From Sinorhizobium fredii (GTDB lineage Bacteria; Pseudomonadota; Alphaproteobacteria; Rhizobiales; Rhizobiaceae): 64,000 nucleotides of DNA. Both the position numbers and the translations under genes were made by a program. The DNA is taken from the NCBI RefSeq assembly GCF_002944405.1, contig NZ_CP024310.1, forward strand, positions 1,364,001 through 1,428,000. The letters are read 5' to 3'. Below the pieces are notes generated by a model that did not search any database, was not told the DNA's origin, and worked only from the letters and a program-made list of their open reading frames with translations. Below are positions 28,006-36,618 of this stretch, piece by piece. The stretch's first letter is position 1, and each line of letters begins with the position of its first letter.

Positions 28006-29349
28006 ATGGCGGCCAGCAAAGACGCGGCAGCAAACAAGCCGGGCCCTGCACAGGCTGCCGATAGGCCAGCCTCCTCCCCAGCCGCCAAAGGCGATGCGAA
28101 GAGCAAGGGTATCGCCGTGCTCGAGGGGCTGCTCGGCAGGGAGAGCGCCCCTGTCATTCCGCTTCGCGAGCGGCAAGACAGGGCCCCGCCGGAAGAACAG
28201 GCCACCTCAAGGCCTAAGTGGCTCAAGAAGTTCGCACTGCGCCATACTGTCATCGCGGGCTCGTTCCTCGGCCTCGTTGCCCTGCCGGCTACATTTGCTT
28301 CGCTTTACATGGCCTTCATCGCGGCCGACCAGTATCACAGCACGACTTCCTTCGCAGTGCGTAGCATTGAGGGCGGCGTTTCGACCGATATCCTCGGCAT
28401 GTTCACCCAGGCTTCCGGCGGCAGCACCGTCTCGGACAGCTATATCCTCATGGACTACATCCTGAGCGAGCGGATGGCCGCGGATGCCGATCGCAAGTTC
28501 AAGCTCGAGGACGTCTACGCCACCCGAGGGCTCGACTATTTCTACGGCATCGGCTCCGACCTGCCGATCGAAGACAAGCTCGACTATTGGCGAGACATGG
28601 TAAACGTCAATTTCGACCACGCTTCCGGCATCATGCAGGTCACGGTCAAAGCTTTCGACGCGACACAGGCGCGGCAGATCGCGCAGTTCATCGTGGACCA
28701 GAGCGACAGCCTCGTGAACAGCCTGTCGCTTTCGGCGCGCAACGACGTGCTGAGGGCCGCCCAGGACGAGGTCTTGGCGGGTGAGGCACGTCTTGCCAAG
28801 GCACGCGCGGGGCTGCGCGACTACCGCGACAAATCGCAGGAAATCAGTCCGGAAGAGGGCGCGAAGCTCGCTGTGCAACTGATCGGCGGCTTGGAGGAAG
28901 AACTGACGAAGCTCAATGCTGACCTTGCCGCGGCTAAGAGCCAGATGAGCGAGGACACCCCGCGCATTCGCGTACTAAAAACCCGTATCGAAAGCCTGGA
29001 ACAGCAGATCGCCGTTGAGCGCCAGCGGCTGGGCACAGGCGAAAAAAGGTCCGCCGCGAATGACCCTGACGCGCCTGATGTCGCCGGCCGCATCGCGGAG
29101 TTCGAGGAACTGGAGACCGAACGCGAATTTGCCGAGCGCGCCTATACGGCGGCGCTGGGGTCTCTTGAGAAAGCACGGATTGAGGCCAACAACCGACAGC
29201 GCTATTTGGCGCTGTTTATCGAGCCGACGCTTTCGGAGCTGGCGCAATATCCGAGCCGACTGCTCAACGCACTGCTGGTAACGCTCGGGCTGCTATTTGC
29301 CTGGGGGATCGGCGTGATGAGCTACTACAACATTCGGGATCGGGCATAG
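28006..29349 (+). CDS. rkpR: KpsE-type capsule export protein (rkpR)
   Basis: A 447-residue inner-membrane protein of the KpsE/polysaccharide copolymerase kind. After a cytoplasmic, alanine/proline-rich part of about 75 residues comes membrane helix 1 (IAGSFLGLVALPATFASLYM), a large periplasmic part with a long coiled coil (about 235-345, rich in Glu, Lys and Leu) and helix 2 near the C-terminus (LLVTLGLLFAWGIGVM). The ATG at 28006 directly follows the stop of the ATPase gene. It links the KpsMT exporter to the outer membrane channel. The N-terminal cytoplasmic extension is longer than in E. coli KpsE. Confidence 0.87.
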   Translation: MAASKDAAANKPGPAQAADRPASSPAAKGDAKSKGIAVLEGLLGRESAPVIPLRERQDRAPPEEQATSRPKWLKKFALRHTVIAGSFLGLVALPATFASLYMAFIAADQYHSTTSFAVRSIEGGVSTDILGMFTQASGGSTVSDSYILMDYILSERMAADADRKFKLEDVYATRGLDYFYGIGSDLPIEDKLDYWRDMVNVNFDHASGIMQVTVKAFDATQARQIAQFIVDQSDSLVNSLSLSARNDVLRAAQDEVLAGEARLAKARAGLRDYRDKSQEISPEEGAKLAVQLIGGLEEELTKLNADLAAAKSQMSEDTPRIRVLKTRIESLEQQIAVERQRLGTGEKRSAANDPDAPDVAGRIAEFEELETEREFAERAYTAALGSLEKARIEANNRQRYLALFIEPTLSELAQYPSRLLNALLVTLGLLFAWGIGVMSYYNIRDRA

Positions 29350-29356
29350 CATAAGC

Positions 29357-29647
29357 ATGGACATCCGCGAGATCATAGACCAGCTTGAGAGGCTCGAAGG
29401 ACCGAGCCGGAGGTTGGATGGCGAAATCGCTCAAGTGGTTGGATGGAAAAAGAAAGTGGAAACTTTCAAAGATCCGAAATCAGGTGAGGCTCGGGAACGC
29501 CTCCTTTGGTTGGTTCCGTCGAACAATGATGAAGGCATCATTCCCAGATATACACTGAATATTCATGACGCATACAGCCTCGCCCAAGAGCTTGCTCCAA
29601 CATTGGAGGATGTAGCTGGGAGCGAGGGAAGGGCACTGCCATTATAA
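29357..29647 (+). CDS. small protein resembling the phage ABA sandwich domain
   Basis: A 96-residue protein with an N-terminal helix (IIDQLERLEGPSRRLDGEIA), a tryptophan-rich middle (LLWLVPSNN) and the ending YTLNIHDAYSLAQELAP. This order is like the phage ABA sandwich proteins found as orphan genes in prophages and rhizobial genomes. It starts 7 bases after the rkpR stop, on the same strand, and may be read on the same transcript. Its lower GC marks the start of the GC-poor capsule segment. Function unknown. Confidence 0.55.
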   Translation: MDIREIIDQLERLEGPSRRLDGEIAQVVGWKKKVETFKDPKSGEARERLLWLVPSNNDEGIIPRYTLNIHDAYSLAQELAPTLEDVAGSEGRALPL

Positions 29648-29788
29648 ATGATGGTCCCTACTGCCAAGCCGTCTCCCCCCCGATCGCGTTGTGTATTGCC
29701 GCACTAAAAGCGATACAGAAGGAACGGCAGTGACGGCATCAGAGGCAGGGTCCCGAGGCGGCCAGTTTCTGCCTCCTTCACCTGTTCC

Positions 29789-31291
29789 CTAGATCACCTT
29801 TAGCTTCTTGAGCACCTTTTCCGAAGGACGGACTATCGCAGCCGGCAGCGCAGCTTCGAGTGCGTAAAGCACTCTCCACTTGAGGGTATCACGTCCCGGC
29901 TTTCGCTTTACGGGCGGCTGCGGAGGCTTCACCTTTTGCAGCTGTGCGGCGGTCATCTCTTGATGAACTTGGTACGTTTCAATGAGCGCGATCGGCGCTC
30001 CTGGAAGATGTATTAATTTATCGAACGCGCGAGGCTTAGCAGCGGCGTTTACTACCTTTGCAATACCGACTTTCAAAAATTGCTCTCGGCTCGCGAACTC
30101 CTCGGCATAAAGGGAATTTGCGTCCCTTTTCTTGAAGGCTTGAGCAACTGCTCTCACAAGCTGCCCGTCCTCGAAGGCCGCCTGATCCGTATATGTGTAA
30201 CGAAACAACTGAAACGCTAGCATCCGATAACGGTAGTCGTCCCGTAGAACAGGAATGTCCTCGATGTTGCGCAACGACCCAATGTCATGGCACGGTACGA
30301 ACGGCCCCACGCGACTTTCCGGCGCAACACATACCGCGGGCTTTCCAAAAATGAGCGAAGCCTGGATCCCGACCGTAGATGTTTGCACCACAGCGGCGTC
30401 TACGATCGACAGAAGATTCTGGGATATACCTTCTACCGCCATCCACTTCGGGTAGACTAAGAGATTCGGATAGTTTTCGCGAAGATAATTGAAGGCTGAC
30501 TTTTCGATAACTGGGTATTGCGGATGCTCGGTTACGACAGCCCCAACATCGCGTGGAATGGTTTCGAGCACATCCAGAAGGAAATCCAGCTGTGATGAAT
30601 AAGGAGTGTAGGTATCCAGCGCTGACACGCCTTCTTTCTGAAGTGCAACTAGGACGTTCTTGCTTCTAAGACGGCCAAGCGAAAGCTCAGACAGTTGCCG
30701 GCGCTTCAGCTTGTGCGACATGTCCTTGGCAAACCTGCGAGCCGCTTCGATCTCCGGGTGTGTAATGCCCTCAAGAAACTGACTTGCCACTCCCGTGTGG
30801 AAAACGTCAGAACGGTCAATGCCTGTCGCATCGAGCGCCCACAGGCGAGGATACGGGGCGCGTGTGAAAGGAGATTCGACAAACGAAAAATGCATCGCCT
30901 CAGGGAAAGCAGACCGAGGCAAAATTCCCCGGTCGCAAACCGAAATGATGCAATCAAACTTGGCATCACCCACAGCTGTTTTGAAGACATCCAACGGAGC
31001 CGAGATATCCGTTTCAGATCCGCTTGCGGCAAGGAAATGATCGAGGGTAAATCGGCCCGCCGTGATATTGCTTGGGAAGTCTACGACAAATTTGTTCTCG
31101 ATACGGTCGAGGAGTGACTCGTTTTGCTTGTACCAGCGCTCCATCTGGTGGGAGTTTAGGCAGATAGATACGGCATGGCCTTCATTGAGAAATGCCTTGG
31201 CCAGTTGGTGGCCGAGCCAAACCCAGTGAGCAGAATTATGGAATGCTCTGCCCTCCAAAGACGGCTTGCAGTAAATAAGTACGTTCATCAT
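29789..31291 (-). CDS. probable capsule glycosyltransferase-like protein (500 residues)
   Basis: I do not recognise a named family for this 500-residue cytoplasmic protein, but it has the look of a GT-B type transferase: VVTEHPQYPVI resembles the HP motif of KpsC-like proteins, and VDAAVVQTSTVGIQASLIFGKPAV the sugar-nucleotide binding part. There are no membrane helices or signal peptide. ATG 31291 overlaps the stop of the upstream glycosyltransferase (ATGATGA), so they are coupled. GC is low compared with the flanks, and codon use differs. It most likely adds a sugar or Kdo-like residue in K-antigen assembly. Confidence 0.55.
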   Translation of the reverse strand: MMNVLIYCKPSLEGRAFHNSAHWVWLGHQLAKAFLNEGHAVSICLNSHQMERWYKQNESLLDRIENKFVVDFPSNITAGRFTLDHFLAASGSETDISAPLDVFKTAVGDAKFDCIISVCDRGILPRSAFPEAMHFSFVESPFTRAPYPRLWALDATGIDRSDVFHTGVASQFLEGITHPEIEAARRFAKDMSHKLKRRQLSELSLGRLRSKNVLVALQKEGVSALDTYTPYSSQLDFLLDVLETIPRDVGAVVTEHPQYPVIEKSAFNYLRENYPNLLVYPKWMAVEGISQNLLSIVDAAVVQTSTVGIQASLIFGKPAVCVAPESRVGPFVPCHDIGSLRNIEDIPVLRDDYRYRMLAFQLFRYTYTDQAAFEDGQLVRAVAQAFKKRDANSLYAEEFASREQFLKVGIAKVVNAAAKPRAFDKLIHLPGAPIALIETYQVHQEMTAAQLQKVKPPQPPVKRKPGRDTLKWRVLYALEAALPAAIVRPSEKVLKKLKVI

Positions 31292-32520
31292 CTTGCCTTC
31301 CCCGGCACCGAAATCGCCCGAACATCACCTAGAATTTTTTCGCCCGAAAGCCTGGCCGCGACCGCATCGTCGTAACGCAGCTCGCCGCTTCCCAACTTGG
31401 ACAACCGCGGCAACGTTACCTCTTTAGCCTCCCGCATCAAACCGACCCAACGACCGAGAAGGCGAGTCTTAGCGCGCTCCTGCTTAATCTCTTCAGCTTT
31501 GGCGGAGTATGCCTCTCGCAGCCTCGGGTATTTAGCGAGCTGTAACATTGCCCTCGAGAGGGATCTAGGGTCGCCTAAGCCGGGCGCCAACAAGCCATTT
31601 GCGCCGCCGCGAATAAGCTGATTCGTTCCCTCACACTTCTCAAAGCCGATCGCAGGCAATCCATGCGCCAAGCCTTCCGCCAATGAGATTGGGCTGCCTT
31701 CGAACCATGAAGGCAGCACAAAAACCTGGCTTTCTGACAAAGCATCATAAAGGCGATCATGCTCAAGACCACCATTCCACACCACTCTGTCTTTCAGGCC
31801 GAACCGGTCAACCAATTCCCTGAACTTCCGCTCCTCGTCGGCGTTATGAGCGTTTCCAACGCACAACAAGTCCCATTCCGGTATTTCGGACGCGATAGAG
31901 CTAAACGCCTCCACCAATACATCCTGCGCCTTCTGAGCAAAGTGGATACGAGCGACGTTAATAAAGCGCTTCCTTGTTACGTTCTGCCCAACAGCATCCG
32001 CTCGACGAGCCGGCGGAACAACTGGGTTCGGGATGACGTGCGTCCGATCGCGGTCTTCGAAGTCGACAGTGTCAGCATGGGAAGGGACTAAAAGGTGAAT
32101 GAGATCCGCACAACTGAAAGCAGCCCTTCTCACCCGAGGGTCGCGAAAATTCGTCTCGCTGATCGATGGGGCAAAATGTTCAGATAATACGAGTGGAATG
32201 TTGAGGTCCTTCACAGCCCTTATGAAGTGCCAGAAAGCCGGGACGACATCCATAACGCAGACCACATCCGGTCGCGCGGTCTGGATAGCATGCCGCAATT
32301 CGGAACCAAACTCCGGCTGATCCCTGAAATTCAGCGGGACAACTTCCGCGCTGACCGGGAGGTCATAGACCGGCGTAACCGCAGCGGCGTCGCCGCGGTT
32401 GTGAGTATAGATGACGGTGCTCCAACTCTGCTCCTCGAAGGCCCATGCCAAGTCTGCCGCAAGACGTTCGATCCCTCCCCGGATTCTTGTCATTGCGGGG
32501 CAATACAATCCTATCTTCAT
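31288..32520 (-). CDS. GT4-family glycosyltransferase
   Basis: A 410-residue glycosyltransferase of the GT-B fold, family 4 type. The start MKIGLYCPAMTRIRGGIERL has the usual glycine-rich loop, and the C-terminal sugar-nucleotide site is seen in VFVLPSWFEGSPISLAEGLAHGLPAIGF (EGxxxxxxEx motif). ATG 32520 was chosen because GAGGG lies 9 bases upstream and the family N-terminus begins there; an upstream in-frame extension to 32607 has no support. The stop overlaps the start of the next gene. It probably adds one sugar of the capsule repeat, with donor unknown. Confidence 0.82.
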   Translation of the reverse strand: MKIGLYCPAMTRIRGGIERLAADLAWAFEEQSWSTVIYTHNRGDAAAVTPVYDLPVSAEVVPLNFRDQPEFGSELRHAIQTARPDVVCVMDVVPAFWHFIRAVKDLNIPLVLSEHFAPSISETNFRDPRVRRAAFSCADLIHLLVPSHADTVDFEDRDRTHVIPNPVVPPARRADAVGQNVTRKRFINVARIHFAQKAQDVLVEAFSSIASEIPEWDLLCVGNAHNADEERKFRELVDRFGLKDRVVWNGGLEHDRLYDALSESQVFVLPSWFEGSPISLAEGLAHGLPAIGFEKCEGTNQLIRGGANGLLAPGLGDPRSLSRAMLQLAKYPRLREAYSAKAEEIKQERAKTRLLGRWVGLMREAKEVTLPRLSKLGSGELRYDDAVAARLSGEKILGDVRAISVPGKAR

Positions 32521-32533
32521 GTTCAAGCGCCCT

Positions 32534-34492
32534 CTATTGCTTTGACAACCAATACCGCTTTGATGCAAGTGAATCGATTTCACCGGTGATACTGTTGTCA
32601 TAAACAATGGAAGAAAACACTTGCCTGTCTTCAGCCGTGCCGTTCCGCAGCAGCAGGTTCACGAAAAAATATGCCAGCGCCGGCTCCAGCGCGAAGTAAC
32701 GCAAGTTATTGCCAAAGCCGACGAGCATCCAGTCCAAGAAGTCCAATGCGCCCTCATGGATTTCATTCAGCGTAAGCACGCCCGCCGCACCCCATCCTGG
32801 CTGCGTTTCATATTCAACTTTTGTTTTGCCATTCTCGATTGACACACCAACCGCACTTGGACCGCTGGCACAGATCATCGCCTCAACGACGGCTGTAACG
32901 ACCGGCTTGCGGACATAAGACCCTGTGGGGACCGACAAAAAGGAAGAAAACCTTCCCCGCTCCTCTGTGACCTGAAGCAACGACGGCTCCGCGAGCACAT
33001 ACAGAAAGTCGTAATCGCGATCAAATAGCTTCGAAAACAACTTCTGCGTTGTGCCGTGATATCCCAAATCAAAGAAGATCGCATCGTCGCGATCAATGTC
33101 TGGTCCGTACACTTGCCTCAGCCTCTGTTTCGCAGCTTCAGCTTCATCGACGACCTCTTGGCCGTGTGCCGCAACAGCACTCAGATAACTCTCTTTGTGC
33201 CGCTCTTTCGTGGACAGGCGCCTGTCGTTGAATTCCGCTAGCACGACCTTTGCCGTGGATGACCATGACATCCTGGTCTTGTACAATGCTTCAACCGGCT
33301 GATGAGGCTTGATCGGGTGTTTCAACGCAGCCGTGATAATGTCTGTGGCGGAGTCAATCTGTGCCGGGTAGAGGACCCGCCTGCTAGCAACTAGATAATT
33401 TGATTTCACGTCCAGACTAGTAAGCCTGGAGACCTCATTGAAAAACCGGATAGGCAAGAACCCGTCGCGAGCTAAAAAATGCACAATGTTAATCGGCCCG
33501 AGGCTTTTCCTCATCCGGACTTCACGCGCCACCCAGTGGGCTAAGCCGAGATTGAGGACTCCGGCAGCCATGAAGCCGATGTTGTAGGCGTCCCCACCAA
33601 AAAGAGACTTCTCGTGCAAGTCAGCTTCCGGTTCCTCAAACATCTTGTATGCAAGCGCCGCCACAATCATGCGGAACGGCGCCGGAAACTTCGACAGTCG
33701 ATCAAAGCCGTTGCGCCCATACAGTGGGTGATGTTTGAGTCGATCGATGGGGTTCGGCAAATGATAGACTTGCCAACCGGCGCTCTTCGGATTCGCCACA
33801 TCGTTGGTTTCATTGTCACCAATATGGCAAATGTCGTGAGGGCGTAGAGCGGGGATATGGGTGGCCAACTGAGCGAAGATTGCGGGGAAAATAGTCCCTG
33901 CGCTCTTAGTACGCTGACCAGCTGAAGAAACGAACAGCCGATGGTAGCCCACCACACCGCATTTTTCGAGGACGAGCTTTAAGTGCTCCTCATCGTAATA
34001 GGTGTCTGAAGTGATGATCACCATGGCCCTGCTCTTCACCGCAGCTTGGAAGAGTTTGAGGCCGGCCGGCCTTGGTGTCGACAGTTCCAGTTCGATCTGC
34101 CTCTCGAGGTGGTGCAGTGCCTCGCACAACCGACGATCAACCGCGTAATGCAATTCGATATATTTGTAGACTTCCGAACTCGAAACTTCCTTGTTGGTCG
34201 GCTCCTCCTGAGAGGCGAAATTTCTTATTTTCCGGATAGCGTCCCCTCGCATTGCTGCAATTGGGAGGCGCACACCAAGGTCGTCCCTCGCGCGCTTTTC
34301 CAGAAGATAAAAGATGTCTTCAGGTGAACTGATGAATCTGGCGACTAAGGTATCGAAGACATCGAACGAGACGACCTTGAATTGACCGTCTTCTAGTCGC
34401 TTTATGAACTCAAACTGGTCGATCACTTCGCTGCTGGAAAATAGCTTAGCAACCTTCGGAAACATTCCGCCGTGGTGTTTCAAGTTCAACAA
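32534..34492 (-). CDS. large HAD-superfamily protein of polysaccharide clusters (COG5610-like)
   Basis: A 652-residue two-part protein. The N-terminal half is a HAD domain with the nucleophile in VVSFDVFDTLVAR (about residue 45), motif II near VIITSDTYY and motif IV in CHIGDNETND. The C-terminal half holds HFLARDGFLPI and FFDLGYHGTTQKLF, seen in COG5610-type proteins beside glycosyltransferases. The start is uncertain: TTG 34492 lies just behind GGAG, while ATG 34465 has a purine run with no spacing. The downstream glycosyltransferase begins 13 bases after its stop, suggesting an operon. Role: perhaps a phosphatase on a sugar phosphate or lipid intermediate, but the second half is unexplained. 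Confidence 0.65.
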   Translation of the reverse strand: MLNLKHHGGMFPKVAKLFSSSEVIDQFEFIKRLEDGQFKVVSFDVFDTLVARFISSPEDIFYLLEKRARDDLGVRLPIAAMRGDAIRKIRNFASQEEPTNKEVSSSEVYKYIELHYAVDRRLCEALHHLERQIELELSTPRPAGLKLFQAAVKSRAMVIITSDTYYDEEHLKLVLEKCGVVGYHRLFVSSAGQRTKSAGTIFPAIFAQLATHIPALRPHDICHIGDNETNDVANPKSAGWQVYHLPNPIDRLKHHPLYGRNGFDRLSKFPAPFRMIVAALAYKMFEEPEADLHEKSLFGGDAYNIGFMAAGVLNLGLAHWVAREVRMRKSLGPINIVHFLARDGFLPIRFFNEVSRLTSLDVKSNYLVASRRVLYPAQIDSATDIITAALKHPIKPHQPVEALYKTRMSWSSTAKVVLAEFNDRRLSTKERHKESYLSAVAAHGQEVVDEAEAAKQRLRQVYGPDIDRDDAIFFDLGYHGTTQKLFSKLFDRDYDFLYVLAEPSLLQVTEERGRFSSFLSVPTGSYVRKPVVTAVVEAMICASGPSAVGVSIENGKTKVEYETQPGWGAAGVLTLNEIHEGALDFLDWMLVGFGNNLRYFALEPALAYFFVNLLLRNGTAEDRQVFSSIVYDNSITGEIDSLASKRYWLSKQ

Positions 34493-34671
34493 TCTCCATT
34501 TCGGCCACCCTCCCTAGCGCACACTGAGTATCCGAGGGGCATTTCACGGTCAATGGATGCTTCGAAATGAAGACAAATTTTGGGAGTTCGTTGTTGACCT
34601 AGCCTCGGGTCGCATTGACTCCGGAATGCATGCGGAGCATTTTTGCCGCGAAAATCGGGAGAAAGCACCGC

Positions 34672-35283
34672 ATGTCAGTAGCATTCAACGTCAAACATCC
34701 TGCTCTCTTTAATGTTGAGAGTTTTAAAAGCCCTCAGGAGTTCTGCCTTAAGCTTTTGCAGAAATACGGCATTGCTACACCGAGGGTTGTGGTTGAAATT
34801 GGCGGTTCCGTTGGTGCTAACGCTCACCAGATGTTTCCAGATTCCGACTATGCCAATCTCGATCTCGCTGATAGCGACAAAGTCAAGACAATTGTGTGCG
34901 ACGTGACAAAAGGCATTCCCCTAGAGCCAAATTCCGTTGATTTGCTCTATTCTAACGATGCCTTCGAGCACATCTCCAAACCTTGGCTTGCCGCCCAAAA
35001 TATCGAAAAAATCTTAAGACCGGGTGGCGTCGTGTTCATTGGCACATTGTTTGCGTGGCGGTATCACCCCGTTCCGGGGGACTACTGGCGCTATACCCAC
35101 CAGGGGTTGGTTGAGTTGTTCGATGAACTTGAGTGCCTAGAGGCCAACTTCAACGCTTTTCATCGTAGGGAGGATGCCCGCGGCCATTGGGGGTCAAAAC
35201 GCGACCATGTGCCCGTCGATATGCTCGGCGGCTGGCGTGAAAATTGGAAGGTTTACTATCTGGGTCGCAAGCCGCTCGCCTAA
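34672..35283 (+). CDS. class I SAM-dependent methyltransferase
   Basis: A 203-residue methyltransferase. The SAM-binding motif I is VVVEIGGSVGANAH near residue 38, followed by YANLDLAD, CDVTKGIPLEPNSVDLLYSNDAFEH (motif post-II) and ILRPGGVVFIGT. ATG 34672 has GGGAGAAAG about 7 bases before it. It is divergent from the HAD gene and convergent with the capsule gene at 35386. Low GC (25 of 60 bases are G or C at 34681-34740) marks it as part of the foreign-looking segment. It may O-methylate a sugar or act on chain ends; this is inference. Confidence 0.78.
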   Translation: MSVAFNVKHPALFNVESFKSPQEFCLKLLQKYGIATPRVVVEIGGSVGANAHQMFPDSDYANLDLADSDKVKTIVCDVTKGIPLEPNSVDLLYSNDAFEHISKPWLAAQNIEKILRPGGVVFIGTLFAWRYHPVPGDYWRYTHQGLVELFDELECLEANFNAFHRREDARGHWGSKRDHVPVDMLGGWRENWKVYYLGRKPLA

Positions 35284-35385
35284 ATTTAGCGTCTGCTGCG
35301 GCTTCAAATGAACTGACAAAGATCTCATCCTATCTGAGAACTTTGGTGGACTTTGGTATGAGAACCCGACGACAGCGTGATCATC

Positions 35386-36618
35386 TTAAGCCCCGGTGAA
35401 AAGCTTCGTGAACAATGCAGTCCAACGCCGCGGCGCCTTCCGCGGCGTCTGATGTTTCCTGCCAAGGACATCTGACGTCCCATATCTCCGCATGAGATGG
35501 TCGCGAAGTGCGGGAGACATTTCAGCGTTCAGTTGCTTCGCTGCTATCGCCACTCGCTGTCCGCCCGCTATTGCGAGCGCCTCCCGAACAAGTGTCTCCA
35601 CTTTCCGGTTCGGGTCACCAATATACCGAGCGCGCCAACCTGCATTCGGCTTCGTCTCAACCGGAAAGTCGAGCTCGTCAAAAGTCCTGATCAGACCGGA
35701 GCCATAGAAATAATGCAAGCCGTAGTCATCATGCGCGCCGAAGTCGCCGATGATCACTGTCGGAATGCCGGCATGGATCGCCTCGGCGGCCACCGTCGAG
35801 CAGACGGTCAGGCAGTGCGAGGCCCTGGAGAGCAACGTTGACGCCTTTTCGGAGGTAAGGCTCAGATTGCCGGGCCATCCTCCCTGACGCTCGGCCACCG
35901 CCTTGAGCAGCGGCTCGATCGGGTGCCAGGATCGATGCAGGGTCGCATCCTTGCCCATGGTACGCGGCTTTATTGCGATGCTGATCTCTGGAAAACGCTT
36001 TGCCAGGAGAACCAACTGTTCGGCCAGGAATTCGCGCTCGTCGTGGTAACGTGGGATCACCGCCTGCTCAAAGAAAACGACAGGCCCGGTTTCCGCCACC
36101 GGCTGCCGGTTCATGGGCTCCAGCAGCGCGCCGACGCCGAAGACCCGCGCATTGCTCGCGTCGATGCCGAAGGCACCGCACATCGCACGATAGGCCTCGG
36201 CATCCGCCTCGCAATTCAGCCAGAACAGGTCGCTGCCGGTACGCATGGAAAAGCCGTCATAGGCATGGCGCAGGACGAGGCCGGGATAGGCGGAAATGAC
36301 CAGAGGCCGGCGGCTGCCAAGCTGGATCAGGTGGTGCATCAAACGGCGGGTTGAGAGGCCCTCAAGACAGGAAAGCACGATATCGTAGCCCGCAATCTCA
36401 CCCGAGCCGCAGAAAGCTTCGATATCGATCCAGCGGACTTTGGACGCAAGGCCATAGCGCTGCACCTGATCTTCGCTGATCTGTTTCTTGCGGCGCGCCT
36501 GAACGAGAGCGAACTCGACAGTGCAGCCCGCGCGCTCGAAATGCGGCGCGATCAGCCCAGCGATATTGAGAAACGAATCGTATGAGGCGAGCGCCAGCAC
36601 GCGCATCGGGTTAGCCAA
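35386..36618 (-). CDS. probable nonulosonic-acid related glycosyltransferase (410 residues)
   Basis: A 410-residue protein of unnamed family that begins MRVLALASYDSFLNIAG after a short leader and has the alternating hydrophobic/charged make-up of a GT-B transferase. The part ASHCLTVCSTVAAEAIHAGIPTVIIGDFG resembles the donor-binding region of sialyl- or polysialyltransferase-like enzymes that stand next to NeuB/NeuA. Its start overlaps the stop of the NeuA-like gene by 8 bases. The position as third gene of a neuB-neuA operon suggests that it transfers the activated nine-carbon sugar. ATG 36606 is an alternative start. Not proven. Confidence 0.6.
   Translation of the reverse strand: MANPMRVLALASYDSFLNIAGLIAPHFERAGCTVEFALVQARRKKQISEDQVQRYGLASKVRWIDIEAFCGSGEIAGYDIVLSCLEGLSTRRLMHHLIQLGSRRPLVISAYPGLVLRHAYDGFSMRTGSDLFWLNCEADAEAYRAMCGAFGIDASNARVFGVGALLEPMNRQPVAETGPVVFFEQAVIPRYHDEREFLAEQLVLLAKRFPEISIAIKPRTMGKDATLHRSWHPIEPLLKAVAERQGGWPGNLSLTSEKASTLLSRASHCLTVCSTVAAEAIHAGIPTVIIGDFGAHDDYGLHYFYGSGLIRTFDELDFPVETKPNAGWRARYIGDPNRKVETLVREALAIAGGQRVAIAAKQLNAEMSPALRDHLMRRYGTSDVLGRKHQTPRKAPRRWTALFTKLFTGA

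Noticed and set aside
29742..29775. A weak hairpin (GAGGCAG...CTGCCTC) between the phage-like gene and the transferase
   Set aside because: Only seven pairs with a 20-base loop and no T-run; not strong enough to call a terminator.
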